Shown piece by piece: positions 9,239 through 18,717 of a DNA stretch of 64,000 nucleotides. The stretch is taken from the NCBI RefSeq assembly GCF_000817815.1, contig NZ_JPRD01000011.1, positions 62,001-126,000 on the forward strand, read 5' to 3'. The position numbers and the translations under genes are program-made. The DNA comes from Vibrio owensii CAIM 1854 = LMG 25443. GTDB lineage: Bacteria; Pseudomonadota; Gammaproteobacteria; Enterobacterales; Vibrionaceae. Within the stretch, counting starts at the first letter, position 1. Each line of letters opens with the position of its first letter. Under the pieces are notes generated by a model. It was not told where the DNA came from. It saw nothing but the letters and a program-made list of their open reading frames with translations, and did not search any database.

Positions 9239-10174
9239 ATGAAAAGATTTCAAAACATCTTATTCGTAAGCCAAGGATTAGAAGGTAAAAGTGATTCACT
9301 GGAACAAGCGATGAAACTCGCTAAGTTGCATGATGCACGATTATCGGGGTTGATAGTTTGCCCAGCAATGCCAACTAACATGAGCGAGTATCAACACACT
9401 TACGAAAACTCTCTGATAGAAACTTTGTTCTCTGATATCAAAGCAGCAAAGGACCTTGCTCCCTCTTCCGACATAGTAGAGCCGTTCCCTATTAATGTTG
9501 AAAGTGGCGAGCAGCCTGGCGTCTCCATCATCCAGTCTGTCTCTAAGCAACACTATGATCTCGTAATTAAAGATGCAGAACCGTTGGATGAAGGCAGCAA
9601 AGGGTTCAAAGCACTCGACATGAAGCTTCTGAGAAAATGTCCCTGCCCAGTTTGGTTAAACAGAAAACCCAAACACTCAATGGTGAAAAAACGCGTCGCC
9701 GTTGCTATCGATCCGATTATCTCCAGTAAAGAACAAGAAACCCTTACGGTTGAATTGCTGCAACTTGCGCGTGCAATCGCCGACTCGTTCAATCGACAAT
9801 TACACATCGTGTCGTGCTGGGAATATCAGATGGAAAGCTATTTGAGGCATCACGTGTGGATTCAAATCGAAGACGATGTGCTAGATCAGCAAATCAACGC
9901 GCACCGAATTGCACACCGTGAAGCGCTCGATGCCATTATTGCTACCTCTGGTATCACTGGTGATTCTGTTGTTCATCACCTTCATGGTTCTGCGGATGAG
10001 CAAATCCCTCGCTGGGTCACTAAGGAAGAAATCGATGTATTAGTAATGGGGACAATTGCGCGTACCGGAATCCAAGGGGTAATCATTGGTAATACCGCCG
10101 AGAATGTCCTGCAATCAATCGACTGCTCGCTGGTTGCTTTAAAACCTGAAGGCTTTATCTCTCCCTTGGCGTAA
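9239..10174 (+). CDS. Universal stress protein, tandem UspA domains (UspE-like)
   Basis: This 311-residue protein has two Usp domains (about 1-145 and 150-305), the arrangement of E. coli UspE. The second domain ends with VLVMGTIARTGIQGVIIGNTAENVL, containing the G-2x-G-9x-G(S/T/N) nucleotide-binding pattern. The first domain has the weaker LDMKLLRKCPCPVWL ending. A near-perfect AAGGAGGT lies 6 nt before the ATG, suggesting strong translation. It is probably a cytoplasmic stress-survival protein; its direct biochemical role is unknown. Confidence 0.85.
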   Translation: MKRFQNILFVSQGLEGKSDSLEQAMKLAKLHDARLSGLIVCPAMPTNMSEYQHTYENSLIETLFSDIKAAKDLAPSSDIVEPFPINVESGEQPGVSIIQSVSKQHYDLVIKDAEPLDEGSKGFKALDMKLLRKCPCPVWLNRKPKHSMVKKRVAVAIDPIISSKEQETLTVELLQLARAIADSFNRQLHIVSCWEYQMESYLRHHVWIQIEDDVLDQQINAHRIAHREALDAIIATSGITGDSVVHHLHGSADEQIPRWVTKEEIDVLVMGTIARTGIQGVIIGNTAENVLQSIDCSLVALKPEGFISPLA

Positions 10175-10185
10175 AAATGAAAAAA

Positions 10186-10212
10186 GCCCGCCTCTCATAT
10201 CAAGAAGCGGGC
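10186..10212 (-). terminator. Hairpin downstream of usp
   Basis: GCCCGC (10186-10191) / GCGGGC (10207-10212), with A-rich sequence on the left. This gives a T-rich tail only on the minus strand; for usp (plus strand) there is no T run. It may serve as a bidirectional stop. Confidence 0.45.
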
Positions 10213-10384
10213 CTGCATACGAAGCATTGATGCTCAAATGTACTATCCACGATATAGATTGGTGAAAGTTAAAAGCGACATGCAGCGCTGTTAACGAGTC
10301 AGATAATACTGGCTTCGTTTAGTGAAAAAGAGGCAGTCTGAAGATGCGTTTTGAAATGGTTGCCTAGCCTAAATGCAAAAAAAA

Positions 10385-10407
10385 AAGCCCACACTTCCAT
10401 GGGGCTT
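10385..10407 (-). terminator. Second minus-strand terminator-like hairpin
   Basis: AAGCCC / GGGCTT arms around an ACACTTCCATG-type loop, followed on the minus strand by ten or more T residues. It is about 270 bp beyond the gbpA stop, so it may end a longer transcript or a separate RNA. Confidence 0.55.
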
Positions 10408-10600
10408 CAAGCACTAATTTCGCATTATTGTCGTTATAAGGTGAGGCCTAACTATAGGAGGTGTTAGTTAACGCTCGAAAAGGATATTAACGCATGAAAT
10501 GCTTTAAGAATAAGCATCTTAGCACACCACTTTTTTCTACTTGCCAATTGTGCAACATCCACTTATCAACGGAGATCAACCTATATTTAGTTAATATGAA

Positions 10601-10635
10601 AAAGCCATCACCCTATTAACAAGAGCGATGGCTTT
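10601..10635 (-). terminator. gbpA terminator
   Basis: Stem AAAGCCATC (10601-10609) / GATGGCTTT (10627-10635), with TTTTTC following on the minus strand, 44 bp downstream of the gbpA stop. Confidence 0.7.
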
Positions 10636-10678
10636 GATGCTTGCCTTAGCCAATTCCTTTTGGCTTTAACGAGTGAGA

Positions 10679-12175
10679 TTAGTTAGCTGGACGCCAAACA
10701 CCCCACTTGTCTTTTTGGTAAGTCGCTTGTGGATTGTCACCACCTTGAATCCACCACTGAGCTTTCCAGTTTTGGTCAGCGTAAGATACAACTTCACCAC
10801 CTAGGTAAGTTTTCCCAGCGTCCCAAGTTCCATTATCATCTGGTTCTGGCTTAGGATCTGGGTCTGGCTCAGGTTTTGGTGGTGTGATTTCATCATCACC
10901 CGCAATAACTTCAAACGTGAACGTCTCTGCCCGTGCGCTGTTTACAGCGTTAGCAACAAACGACAGTGTTTCATTTTGTGTGATTGTCGTTGTATCTACA
11001 ACGATAGAAGCCGTGCCATTGTTCTGAATGCTAACTGCTGAACCTTGAGTTTGCGTTAGGTTCGCTGCTTCGCTAGTTGCAATAACCACTTTGTCGCCAG
11101 CATTTACAACCTTGTCACTCTTAACCAGTTCGTAGAGGTCACCAGTCAGGGGCTCGACACCGCCTTCATCACCATCAATAACTGAAATCATGCCAGATGC
11201 GCGGCTATCTTTTGAGTTAAAGAAGTTGCGTGATGGATCGTTCTGGAAGTACATGTAATGTGACATTTCTTCATGCCAATCACCGATGAAGACTGCGCCG
11301 TCTTTGAACTCTGCGTGCCAACCATTGATTTCTGAAGCCAGTAGACGTGCCCAATCATTTACGTTCGAAGCTTCAACCTTAATATCAAAACTACGTGCCA
11401 CATCGCCGTTCTTGTTGATGATGTCATATTTAACTGTGTCACCGATTTCAGGATTTACAAACCCTTGAGGGATGTACAGGTCACCACGAACAAGATCAGC
11501 TTCAGGAGGAAGAGTATCACCACCTGCAATAGTGATGTCTGAACAGTTGTAGAAGCCTTCACCCGCAGCATCATCACGCTGCCAACGAACAAATAGAATC
11601 GCATCACCAGAACGGTCCGATGGGATCGTAACATCCATGCGGTATTTGCCACCATTTACGGGAACATTACCTACAGTTTGGATCAAATCTAAATCGCCCC
11701 ATGCCAATGCTTTACTGAGATCGGCGCCTGGTTTGGTTAGGTAAAATTCCCAAAATGATGGGTTGTGAGGCGCAGTCGCATTAAACACAAATTCGAATGT
11801 TCCTGTGTTTAGTTCCGTACGTGTCCAACCTGTGTGCGGTGCGCCCATGCCCTTTTTCTGAGGGTCATTTGCGTAACACAACGTACCATCTGGAATCGCT
11901 GCTTTTACTGCCGCCATATTGTTGAAATCCGTAATGTTCTTAGCGTATTCATTACGCTGAACAAATGGATAAGAACCAGAGATTTCCTTTGCTTGAGCAC
12001 AAGCTGCATTTGGTGGGTTACCCGACCAAATTCCGCCTTGTTCATAACATGTATTTTGTCGAGCACTCGGAAACTCTGACCAACCGTGAGCATTTGCTGC
12101 TGTTGGTAGGCCAGATAGCATCGCCATGCCCACTGCTGCTTTAAGAATGTTTTTGTTTGCTTTCACTTTTTTCAC
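10679..12175 (-). CDS. gbpA: N-acetylglucosamine-binding protein A, AA10 lytic polysaccharide monooxygenase
   Basis: This 498-residue protein has a signal peptide ending ANA and a mature N-terminus beginning HGWSEFPSARQ; the N-terminal His (residue 30) is the copper-binding 'histidine brace' residue of AA10 LPMOs. The catalytic domain runs to about residue 215. It is followed by GbpA domains 2 and 3 (to about 420), a Pro/Asp-Glu-rich linker PKPEPDPDPKPEPDD and a C-terminal chitin-binding module with W-rich KAQWWIQGG. V. cholerae GbpA (485 aa) binds chitin and intestinal mucin. Length and domain order match. It is monocistronic, with a long AT-rich leader and a downstream terminator. Function is very secure by family; host mucin binding is inferred. 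Confidence 0.95.
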   Translation of the reverse strand: MKKVKANKNILKAAVGMAMLSGLPTAANAHGWSEFPSARQNTCYEQGGIWSGNPPNAACAQAKEISGSYPFVQRNEYAKNITDFNNMAAVKAAIPDGTLCYANDPQKKGMGAPHTGWTRTELNTGTFEFVFNATAPHNPSFWEFYLTKPGADLSKALAWGDLDLIQTVGNVPVNGGKYRMDVTIPSDRSGDAILFVRWQRDDAAGEGFYNCSDITIAGGDTLPPEADLVRGDLYIPQGFVNPEIGDTVKYDIINKNGDVARSFDIKVEASNVNDWARLLASEINGWHAEFKDGAVFIGDWHEEMSHYMYFQNDPSRNFFNSKDSRASGMISVIDGDEGGVEPLTGDLYELVKSDKVVNAGDKVVIATSEAANLTQTQGSAVSIQNNGTASIVVDTTTITQNETLSFVANAVNSARAETFTFEVIAGDDEITPPKPEPDPDPKPEPDDNGTWDAGKTYLGGEVVSYADQNWKAQWWIQGGDNPQATYQKDKWGVWRPAN

Positions 12176-12648
12176 TCTCTACCGTTTATAGTACAAATAA
12201 GATTCAACGGATGTTTTATAACCGTTGTTACTTATTTCATGTTTATAGTTTTAATCAGTAAACAGTTAAAAATAATATACGTAAGTTCTATCAATGAAAG
12301 TTTGACGATTATCGATATGAACAAACATCACAAATTTAAATAAAACGACAATTTCAGAACATACTGACAAAAAACTAACAAATAGCAATATTTACAATCA
12401 CTTAAATGATCATCACAAAAGAAATTTAGCATAATATTAGAGCAAATAGTTTAATAAAAAACACTATTTATAAATATTAAATATAATTGATTATTTTGTG
12501 ACTCAGTTTCCAAGAATGATGATGTAAATAATTAGAGATTAATAAATAAATGAACGCTAATATTTTCTGTAAAAATACCAACCATTAATTCATTATAAAT
12601 TTAATATAACATCAATATTAGCGCTGTCTATTTGATCTACTTGCTTAT
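12176..12648. other. AT-rich spacer upstream of gbpA
   Basis: A roughly 470-bp, very AT-rich stretch with no coding potential, containing the gbpA promoter and the 3' flank of the DUF1330 gene. No CRP or ChiS-type operator can be called with confidence. Confidence 0.5.
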
Positions 12649-12945
12649 TTAAACAGCAGGCACAGGGATAATTTTCAGATCTCTCATCGCTTTTTCGTCA
12701 CGCAGTTTTCTCAGTGGTGCGTATTCAGGAGGCTCATGCCACGCGTGTGCCGCTTCTAAAGATGGCCAGTGTTGAATGACACAAACATCTGCCCCCACAT
12801 CGCCATGTAATGCCGTTGGTGATTTGTTGACCGCAACCGTCTTACCACCATAGATTTGAGTGGTTTCAGAAACACGTTCAGCATACTCACTGAAAGCTTC
12901 CATATCCTGAATTTTAAACTGTATATAAAGGTAAGTTGGTGTCAT
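12649..12945 (-). CDS. DUF1330 family protein
   Basis: This is a 98-residue alpha/beta-barrel-type small protein. The pattern YIQFKIQDMEAFSEYAERV at the start and IQHWPSLEAAHAWHEPPEY in the second half is typical of DUF1330 (dimeric ferredoxin-like fold, related to ABM/EthD proteins). The enzymatic role is unknown. It is separated from the upstream fuc operon by a terminator, so it is probably transcribed separately. Confidence 0.8.
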   Translation of the reverse strand: MTPTYLYIQFKIQDMEAFSEYAERVSETTQIYGGKTVAVNKSPTALHGDVGADVCVIQHWPSLEAAHAWHEPPEYAPLRKLRDEKAMRDLKIIPVPAV

Positions 12946-13006
12946 GTTGATTGCCTATTGATTTGATTGAATCAGTAAATCTCACAATACGCCTTTTGAA
13001 ACGCAA

Positions 13007-13028
13007 AAAAGGAGCTGACGCTCCTTTT
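13007..13028 (-). terminator. Terminator of the fuc operon
   Basis: Stem AAAAGGAGC (13007-13015) / GCTCCTTTT (13020-13028) with a 4-nt loop and a T6 run on the minus strand. It lies about 160 bp after the fucO stop and before the DUF1330 gene. Confidence 0.75.
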
Positions 13029-13184
13029 CTGTTAGTTGTGGATATGAACATCTCGTTGAGGGCACAATCCATTGACACAATCACTCTCTCACTACAAAGT
13101 TTCATATTTAACTTCTGTGGGAGCAATATAGCTAACACGTAGTGCCCAGTAATAAATTCATTACGTTATTTGTAAAGAGTCGAA

Positions 13185-14333
13185 TTACAATGACATCAAA
13201 TATAGATTTTGAACCTCTTCTCGAGTTGGAGTCCTTGGATTTCCTGCTAAACAAGGGTCAGAAAGTGCTTTTTCTATCCAGTTGTCGCAATCTTCCTTTT
13301 TGATGCCCAATGTAGAAAAACCAACAGGAATTCCAACTCGTTTTGATAAGTCTCGTATCAACGTAATTGCTAACTTAGCGCTTTGCTCGTTATCTAAGCT
13401 TGTAACATCCCCTCCCATTACATGTGCAATCTCACGAAACCTATCTGGAGAATGCTCAGCATTAAACTCGCAGACAATTGGTAACAAAATCGCGTTACAC
13501 ACGCCATGAGGAAGGTTATGCGTCGCCCCTGGTTGGTGAGCCATCGCGTGAACAAGCCCTAAGCCTGCACTATTAAATGCCATACCAGCCAAAAACTGCG
13601 CATTAGCCAATTGTTCACGAGCTTCAATGTTCTTACCATCATCTACAGCAACAGGAAGCCATTGCGCTATCAGTTTAATCGCTTCAAGCGCTGTCGGTTT
13701 CGTCAACGTATGAGCGCCCGGCGTGACATAAGCCTCGATGGCATGAGTCAGAGCATCCATACCTGTTGCCGCAGTGACATTTGCCGGTAAATTGACCATC
13801 AACACTGGGTCGTTAACCGCAATATCTGGGATCTGTTTAGCGTCGATTATTACCATTTTTACTTGGCGCACTTCATCAGTGATCACCGAATTCGATGTCA
13901 TTTCCGCAGCGGTACCCGCAGTGGTATTTATAGCAATAAAGAAATCACCCGCTTGCTTAACTTTACCCACACCATCGTAATCGACAATATCGCCTGAGTT
14001 AGCAGCTACAATACGAATTGCCTTCGCGCAGTCGACGGGACTTCCTCCACCGACCGCAATAAAACAATCACAGCCCGCCTCTAAATAAAGAGACAAACCT
14101 TCTCTAACTAATGTCGCCGTCGGGTTTGGCGTGACTTTATCAAACAATTCATAATCAATAGAGGCTTGGTCTAGTAAATCAAATAAATGATCAAGAAGAC
14201 CAAGTTCAACCAAGTTTTTATCCGTTACGACTAACGCTCGCTTCACTGGTTGTTGACTCAGTGTCGCGATAGCATCATCTATAGCCGCAACACCAGAATA
14301 ACTGAGCTTAGGAAGATTTAATGCAAAAGCCAT
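13185..14333 (-). CDS. fucO: Lactaldehyde reductase (iron-dependent alcohol dehydrogenase)
   Basis: This 382-residue cytoplasmic enzyme reduces L-lactaldehyde to L-1,2-propanediol with NADH in anaerobic fucose catabolism. The Rossmann part contains AVGGGSPVDCAKAIRI (about 95-110). The iron-binding pattern AGLGLVHAMAHQPGATHNLPHGVCNAILLP (about 257-286) supplies three His ligands. Length equals E. coli FucO (382-383 aa). It is the last gene of the fuc operon, 13 bp after fucA. Other group III alcohol dehydrogenases look similar, but operon context makes fucO the best call. Confidence 0.92.
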   Translation of the reverse strand: MAFALNLPKLSYSGVAAIDDAIATLSQQPVKRALVVTDKNLVELGLLDHLFDLLDQASIDYELFDKVTPNPTATLVREGLSLYLEAGCDCFIAVGGGSPVDCAKAIRIVAANSGDIVDYDGVGKVKQAGDFFIAINTTAGTAAEMTSNSVITDEVRQVKMVIIDAKQIPDIAVNDPVLMVNLPANVTAATGMDALTHAIEAYVTPGAHTLTKPTALEAIKLIAQWLPVAVDDGKNIEAREQLANAQFLAGMAFNSAGLGLVHAMAHQPGATHNLPHGVCNAILLPIVCEFNAEHSPDRFREIAHVMGGDVTSLDNEQSAKLAITLIRDLSKRVGIPVGFSTLGIKKEDCDNWIEKALSDPCLAGNPRTPTREEVQNLYLMSL

Positions 14334-14346
14334 GGTTTATCACTCC

Positions 14347-14994
14347 TTACTTCTCTATACGTAACCCATAAGATTTGAACTTTTCAAGCACGACTTCCAT
14401 TGAGGCATCATCCAACACAGGCACATCAGCCGTAATAGCCAAAGTTTTGAGATAGAGATCTGCCAAGACTTCCACCTCATGAGCTAACCACAATGCTTTT
14501 TCTAAGTTCGCTTCGCCCGCAATCAAACCATGATGCTGCAGCAAAATTGCTTTGCTCTTAGAAATCCCGTCTTCAACGTATTGAGCAAGCTTAGCGCTAC
14601 CAAATGTCGCATAAGGTACACAAGGAATCTCGGTAGTACCTGATGCCGCGACCATGTAATGAATGGCAGGAATTGGCTTATTCAAGATAGAAACCGCTGC
14701 GCAATGAATCGCGTGGTTATGAACAACTGCATTCACATCATCACGCTTTTTGTAGCAAGTTAGGTGGAATAGCCACTCAGATGATGGCAGCTTTCCTTCT
14801 TCAAAAGTCCCATCTTCGGCTACATACACAATATGGTCTGGGGTGAGTTTTTCATAAGGAATACCGGTTGGGGTAATCAACATACCGTTATCAAAACGTA
14901 CACTCACATTTCCTGCTGTACCTTGGTTCAAACCTAGACGGGTCATTTCCAAGCAGGTATCGATAATTTGTTGGGAAAGTTCTACTCGATTCAT
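14347..14994 (-). CDS. fucA: L-fuculose-1-phosphate aldolase
   Basis: This 215-residue class II aldolase cleaves L-fuculose-1-phosphate to dihydroxyacetone phosphate and L-lactaldehyde. GTAGNVSVR (about 25-33), the zinc-binding HNHAIHC (about 92-98) and LLQHHGLIAGE (about 151-161) match E. coli FucA (215 aa) closely. A zinc-site glutamate is in the SSEW segment. It lies 25 bp after fucU in the operon. Assignment is clear from length, motifs and neighbours. Confidence 0.95.
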   Translation of the reverse strand: MNRVELSQQIIDTCLEMTRLGLNQGTAGNVSVRFDNGMLITPTGIPYEKLTPDHIVYVAEDGTFEEGKLPSSEWLFHLTCYKKRDDVNAVVHNHAIHCAAVSILNKPIPAIHYMVAASGTTEIPCVPYATFGSAKLAQYVEDGISKSKAILLQHHGLIAGEANLEKALWLAHEVEVLADLYLKTLAITADVPVLDDASMEVVLEKFKSYGLRIEK

Positions 14995-15019
14995 TTTTAT
15001 TCCTTAACCTTCTATTTCT

Positions 15020-15451
15020 TTAAAGAGTTGTGACACCTTTTTTGAGAATAATATTGCCGTATTTAGCAACCTCCCCAGTGAGTACCACTGCATAGCACTG
15101 TTTCGCTCGCTCATAAAAAGCAAAGCGCTCTACTCTTTCAATTTGTTCTTGGCTGACGTTAGAAACTGTCATCGCTTCCAAGTATTTGTTCTCGACACTA
15201 GGATCAAGTTCATCACCCGGTACTGCCTGCATCATGATCACGGGCTGATCGACATATTGATCCAGTTCGAACAACTCAACGACACCACCTAGTAAGGTGT
15301 CTACACCGACACCGTCACAGCGAATCACATTGTGATTAAAGGTATGCGCTGGAAAATGAGCGTCAGCAAGGAGAATTTCATCGCCATGTCCCATCTCAGA
15401 CAACGTGGCTAAAAGCTGAGGCGAAATAGCTGGATGAATACCTTTAAGCAT
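15020..15451 (-). CDS. fucU: L-fucose mutarotase
   Basis: This 143-residue RbsD/FucU-family protein interconverts the alpha and beta anomers of L-fucose. The N-terminal MLKGIHPAISPQLLATLSEMGHGDEI and DAHFPAH segments contain the conserved catalytic His and Asp residues. The C-terminal KYGNIILKKG is typical of the family. The start overlaps the end of fucK by 8 bp, indicating translational coupling. Confidence 0.95.
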   Translation of the reverse strand: MLKGIHPAISPQLLATLSEMGHGDEILLADAHFPAHTFNHNVIRCDGVGVDTLLGGVVELFELDQYVDQPVIMMQAVPGDELDPSVENKYLEAMTVSNVSQEQIERVERFAFYERAKQCYAVVLTGEVAKYGNIILKKGVTTL

Positions 15452-16895
15452 GGGTGCACTCCTTCTCTTTTTTTGTTGATACGCAAGAGGTTGGGTTAAC
15501 CTCCTGCAAACTTGGTTTCATTTGAGATTGTGCGGTTTGGATACTTGGGTAGAACCCCACGCCGAAGAAAGCAAACATGGCAGCGCCAAGCACCGTGGCT
15601 TCTGCTTGTTCAACAATATGTAATGGTCTTTGTAAAGCATCAGCTTTCAACTGGTTCCAAAGGGCATTCTTGGTACCACCACCCACGACCACGACTGGTC
15701 CGTCATTGAGGTGACAAAGTTGATTCAAATAGTCGAATCGATGTTTAAGCTGACGACTTAATCCTTCAAAGACTGCACGAACAATTTGCCCACGGGTGGT
15801 ATGAATGGATAATCCTTCGATCGCACCTTCACCAATGCCATCTGCGTTGAGTGCAAACCGTGGTACGAAGACAACCCCTCCAGCCCCACTACCAGCTTCA
15901 TTCGCTTCCTGAATCATGATGCTATACAAATCATCCGTGCTTTTTTCCGCAGAAAAAAACTGCGTCGCAACCCATTCAATCACGGCACTTGATAACCATT
16001 GCGTCGCTGGATTGTAGAACCCTTTAACGGAATCCAACTCGACCGTTACACCATTTTCTAACGCTTCGGTATTAAGTTGAGGGCGCTGACTTCGAGCCAT
16101 CAATATTTCCCAAGTGCCTGAACTTAAGAATGCTTGATTCTCTTCCGCACCAGAACCGATCAAAGCAAATTGCGTATCATGGCCTGCAGATATCACCGGA
16201 AGCCCGCTCTTAACACCAAAACATTCAGCAACAGATGAGGTCACGGTGCCAATAGTCTCTCCCGCCATCACGAGAGGAGGAAAATTCAACTCCGATAGCC
16301 CTAAATATTCGAGTACTGATGTGTTCCAATTACAACTGTTTAAGTCGGTCATCATGGATGTACCTGCCATGGTGTAATCCGTCGATAAAGTGCTGGTTAA
16401 TCGGTGCGTAATCATCGAAGAGATAAACACAAATTTATCCATCTTTTTGAATACAGCTGGTTCGTACTCTTTTAACCAACGAAGCTTATAGAGGGTATTG
16501 AAGCTGTAATCACCAATTCCGTTATTACGATAAAGATCAATACGGTCCAACTCTGTTTCAACTTGCTTCATTACATCGAGGGTTCGCGGGCATTTCCACG
16601 AAATAATCGGGTATATTTGATTACCATTGCGGTCGAATGGTGCGCCATCAACACCAAATGTCGTGACCGTAAAAGCAATGACATTTTTCGCACCAACTTC
16701 AGCTACAACACGTTGCCCACATTCAATCAACTTCTGCCAGATATCTTCGAAATCCCAAATATGAAAAGCTGAGTTATTTTCATCTTGCTTAGTCGTATTC
16801 TTCATAAAATGTGATGCAACGATTTCACCTTGAGGATCAATGGCGATCGCGCGCAAGTTAGTTGCACCACAATCCAAAACAATCACTACAGACAT
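15444..16895 (-). CDS. fucK: L-fuculokinase
   Basis: This is a FGGY-family sugar kinase of 483 residues from the ATG at 16895 (AGGAG 7 nt upstream; the open frame extends further upstream into fucI but that part is not conserved). It phosphorylates L-fuculose. The N-terminal phosphate loop is DCGATNLRAIAID, the central substrate region GHDTQFALIGSG is present, and the C-terminal ATP site VVVVGGGTKNALWNQLKADAL is intact. E. coli FucK is 482 aa. The gap to fucI is 41 bp. Confidence 0.93.
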   Translation of the reverse strand: MSVVIVLDCGATNLRAIAIDPQGEIVASHFMKNTTKQDENNSAFHIWDFEDIWQKLIECGQRVVAEVGAKNVIAFTVTTFGVDGAPFDRNGNQIYPIISWKCPRTLDVMKQVETELDRIDLYRNNGIGDYSFNTLYKLRWLKEYEPAVFKKMDKFVFISSMITHRLTSTLSTDYTMAGTSMMTDLNSCNWNTSVLEYLGLSELNFPPLVMAGETIGTVTSSVAECFGVKSGLPVISAGHDTQFALIGSGAEENQAFLSSGTWEILMARSQRPQLNTEALENGVTVELDSVKGFYNPATQWLSSAVIEWVATQFFSAEKSTDDLYSIMIQEANEAGSGAGGVVFVPRFALNADGIGEGAIEGLSIHTTRGQIVRAVFEGLSRQLKHRFDYLNQLCHLNDGPVVVVGGGTKNALWNQLKADALQRPLHIVEQAEATVLGAAMFAFFGVGFYPSIQTAQSQMKPSLQEVNPTSCVSTKKEKECTHA

Positions 16896-16936
16896 AGAAA
16901 CTCCTATCAGGGCGGAGTTTTCTCCGCCCATTGCAG

Positions 16937-18685
16937 CTACTTGTAAAGTGGACCGAAGTTGGCACAAGCACGGTAGTCTTGGCCTTCTTTGTCTTGACCA
17001 AATGCACTCCACGTATGTGGTCGGAATACATCCTTGTCTTCAACGTTATGCATCGCAACAGGGATACGAAGCATAGAGGCCAAAGTGATTAGGTCGGCGC
17101 CAACGTGACCGTAAGTAATCACACAGTGGTTTGCTCCCCAATTAGCCATCACAGAATAAACATCTTTGAATGCGCCTTCACCATTGATACGAGGTACAAA
17201 CCAGGTGGTTGGCCAAGTTGGATTAGTGCGTTCATTTAAAGTTTCATGGACTTCTTTTGGCAGTGTAATTGAATGGCCCTCCGCGATTTGCAGCACAGGA
17301 CCTATGCCTTTTATGATATTGATACGGTGCATCGTAAATGGCATACCACCGTGCGTTAGGAAGTTTGAAGAGAAACCACCCCCACGGAAGTATTCGACAT
17401 CTGCTGGCGGCCAACAAGTCGCACTTAAACATGCTTCGGCGTCTTCAGCACTCATATTCCAATGGGGCTTAATCACCGATTCACCGTGTTGATCTTTGGC
17501 TTCACCACTGCCATCTAGCGCTGCTGAGCCAGAGTTTACTAAATGGATAAAGCCCGCTTCTGGTCGATACCCACTTACGCGCTCAACAGAGTCTTGAGAC
17601 CAATAGGTACGAACATCGCAGAACACTTGAGCTTGACCTGTCAGCATCTTGCCAAAGAGCATATTTACGCCATTTAGGCTATCGTTCTCAGTCGCAATAA
17701 CAAATGGCTCACGAATGCCATTCCAATCAAATGAAGAGTTTAGAATGGCCTCACTGAAGTCACCATTAGGCAGGTGATCTGTCCAATGACGTTGGCCTTG
17801 GAAACCACCAACAACCGCATTATGACCTAGCGCTTCTTCTCCAAAACCCATTTCAGCTAGCTTAGAATTACCTTCAATCAGATCACGCATGATCATTGTC
17901 ATCTTGACCACCGTTTCCCAATCTTCTTTTTTACGCTCTTCGAGCATTGGTGTACGGTTATAATCCTTGCCTTCTTGGCAGTGTTCTTTCGTCCAAGCCA
18001 GAGCAAGTTCAAATTCTTCTTTATCAAAAATCTCTCTGTCTAAGCGACGTTTAATCTCTGTCATATCGACATATTCATTACGCATGCCTAAGTAATGTTG
18101 GAAGAACGGCTGATCGACAATGGAACCTGCGATTCCCATAGAGACAGAGCCCATAGATAGGTATGACTTCCCACGAATGCTCGCAACGGTTAGGCCCGCT
18201 CGACAGAATCGTAAAATTTTGTCTTGAACATCAGATGGGATAGAAGTGTCATCCTTATCTTGAACTTCTTCACCGTAGATAGAGAATGCAGGTAAGCCCA
18301 CTTGAGAGTGACCCGCCATTGCCGCCGCTAAATACACTGCTCCAGGGCGCTCAGTCCCATTAAATCCCCAGATTGCTTTTGGCATATGAGGGTCCATGTC
18401 GATGGTTTCTGTGCCGTAGCACCAGCAAGGTGTAACTGTGATACTAAGCCCCACGTTTTCACGTTTGAACTTATCTGAACAGGCCGCAGCTTCAGCGACG
18501 CCACCGATTGTAGAATCGGCAATAACACACTCGACCAACTCTCCGCTTACATGGCGCAGGTTTTCTCTAATGAAATTCGCAAGATTCTTTGCCATATTCA
18601 TCGTTTGTTCTTCTAACGACTCACGCACACCAAGACGACGACCATCAATAGTTGGACGGATACCGATTTTGACTAAGTTGTTCAT
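16937..18685 (-). CDS. fucI: L-fucose isomerase
   Basis: This 582-residue enzyme converts L-fucose to L-fuculose. The N-terminal [20 protein letters not shown] and the internal [35 protein letters not shown] and [16 protein letters not shown] blocks are almost identical to E. coli FucI (591 aa). The Mn2+ ligands (two acidic residues and a His) lie in the conserved central and C-terminal parts. ATG at 18685 is chosen because AGAGAG stands 7 nt before it; an in-frame GTG at 18706 would add seven residues. It follows fucP by 32 bp in the operon. Confidence 0.96.
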   Translation of the reverse strand: MNNLVKIGIRPTIDGRRLGVRESLEEQTMNMAKNLANFIRENLRHVSGELVECVIADSTIGGVAEAAACSDKFKRENVGLSITVTPCWCYGTETIDMDPHMPKAIWGFNGTERPGAVYLAAAMAGHSQVGLPAFSIYGEEVQDKDDTSIPSDVQDKILRFCRAGLTVASIRGKSYLSMGSVSMGIAGSIVDQPFFQHYLGMRNEYVDMTEIKRRLDREIFDKEEFELALAWTKEHCQEGKDYNRTPMLEERKKEDWETVVKMTMIMRDLIEGNSKLAEMGFGEEALGHNAVVGGFQGQRHWTDHLPNGDFSEAILNSSFDWNGIREPFVIATENDSLNGVNMLFGKMLTGQAQVFCDVRTYWSQDSVERVSGYRPEAGFIHLVNSGSAALDGSGEAKDQHGESVIKPHWNMSAEDAEACLSATCWPPADVEYFRGGGFSSNFLTHGGMPFTMHRINIIKGIGPVLQIAEGHSITLPKEVHETLNERTNPTWPTTWFVPRINGEGAFKDVYSVMANWGANHCVITYGHVGADLITLASMLRIPVAMHNVEDKDVFRPHTWSAFGQDKEGQDYRACANFGPLYK

Positions 18686-18717
18686 ATTAAAACTCTCTTT
18701 TTTCACGTTAATCTGAG

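Larger units (their letters stand above)
10175..10678. other. 500-bp spacer with three successive hairpins between convergent usp and gbpA
   Basis: No protein-coding frame is convincing. It holds GCCCGC/GCGGGC arms (10186-10212), AAGCCC/GGGCTT arms with a long A tract to the left (about 10377-10408), and the gbpA terminator (10601-10635). On the minus strand each hairpin is followed by T residues, so this could be layered termination or a small RNA processed from the gbpA 3' end. No RNA family is recognised. Confidence 0.4.
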
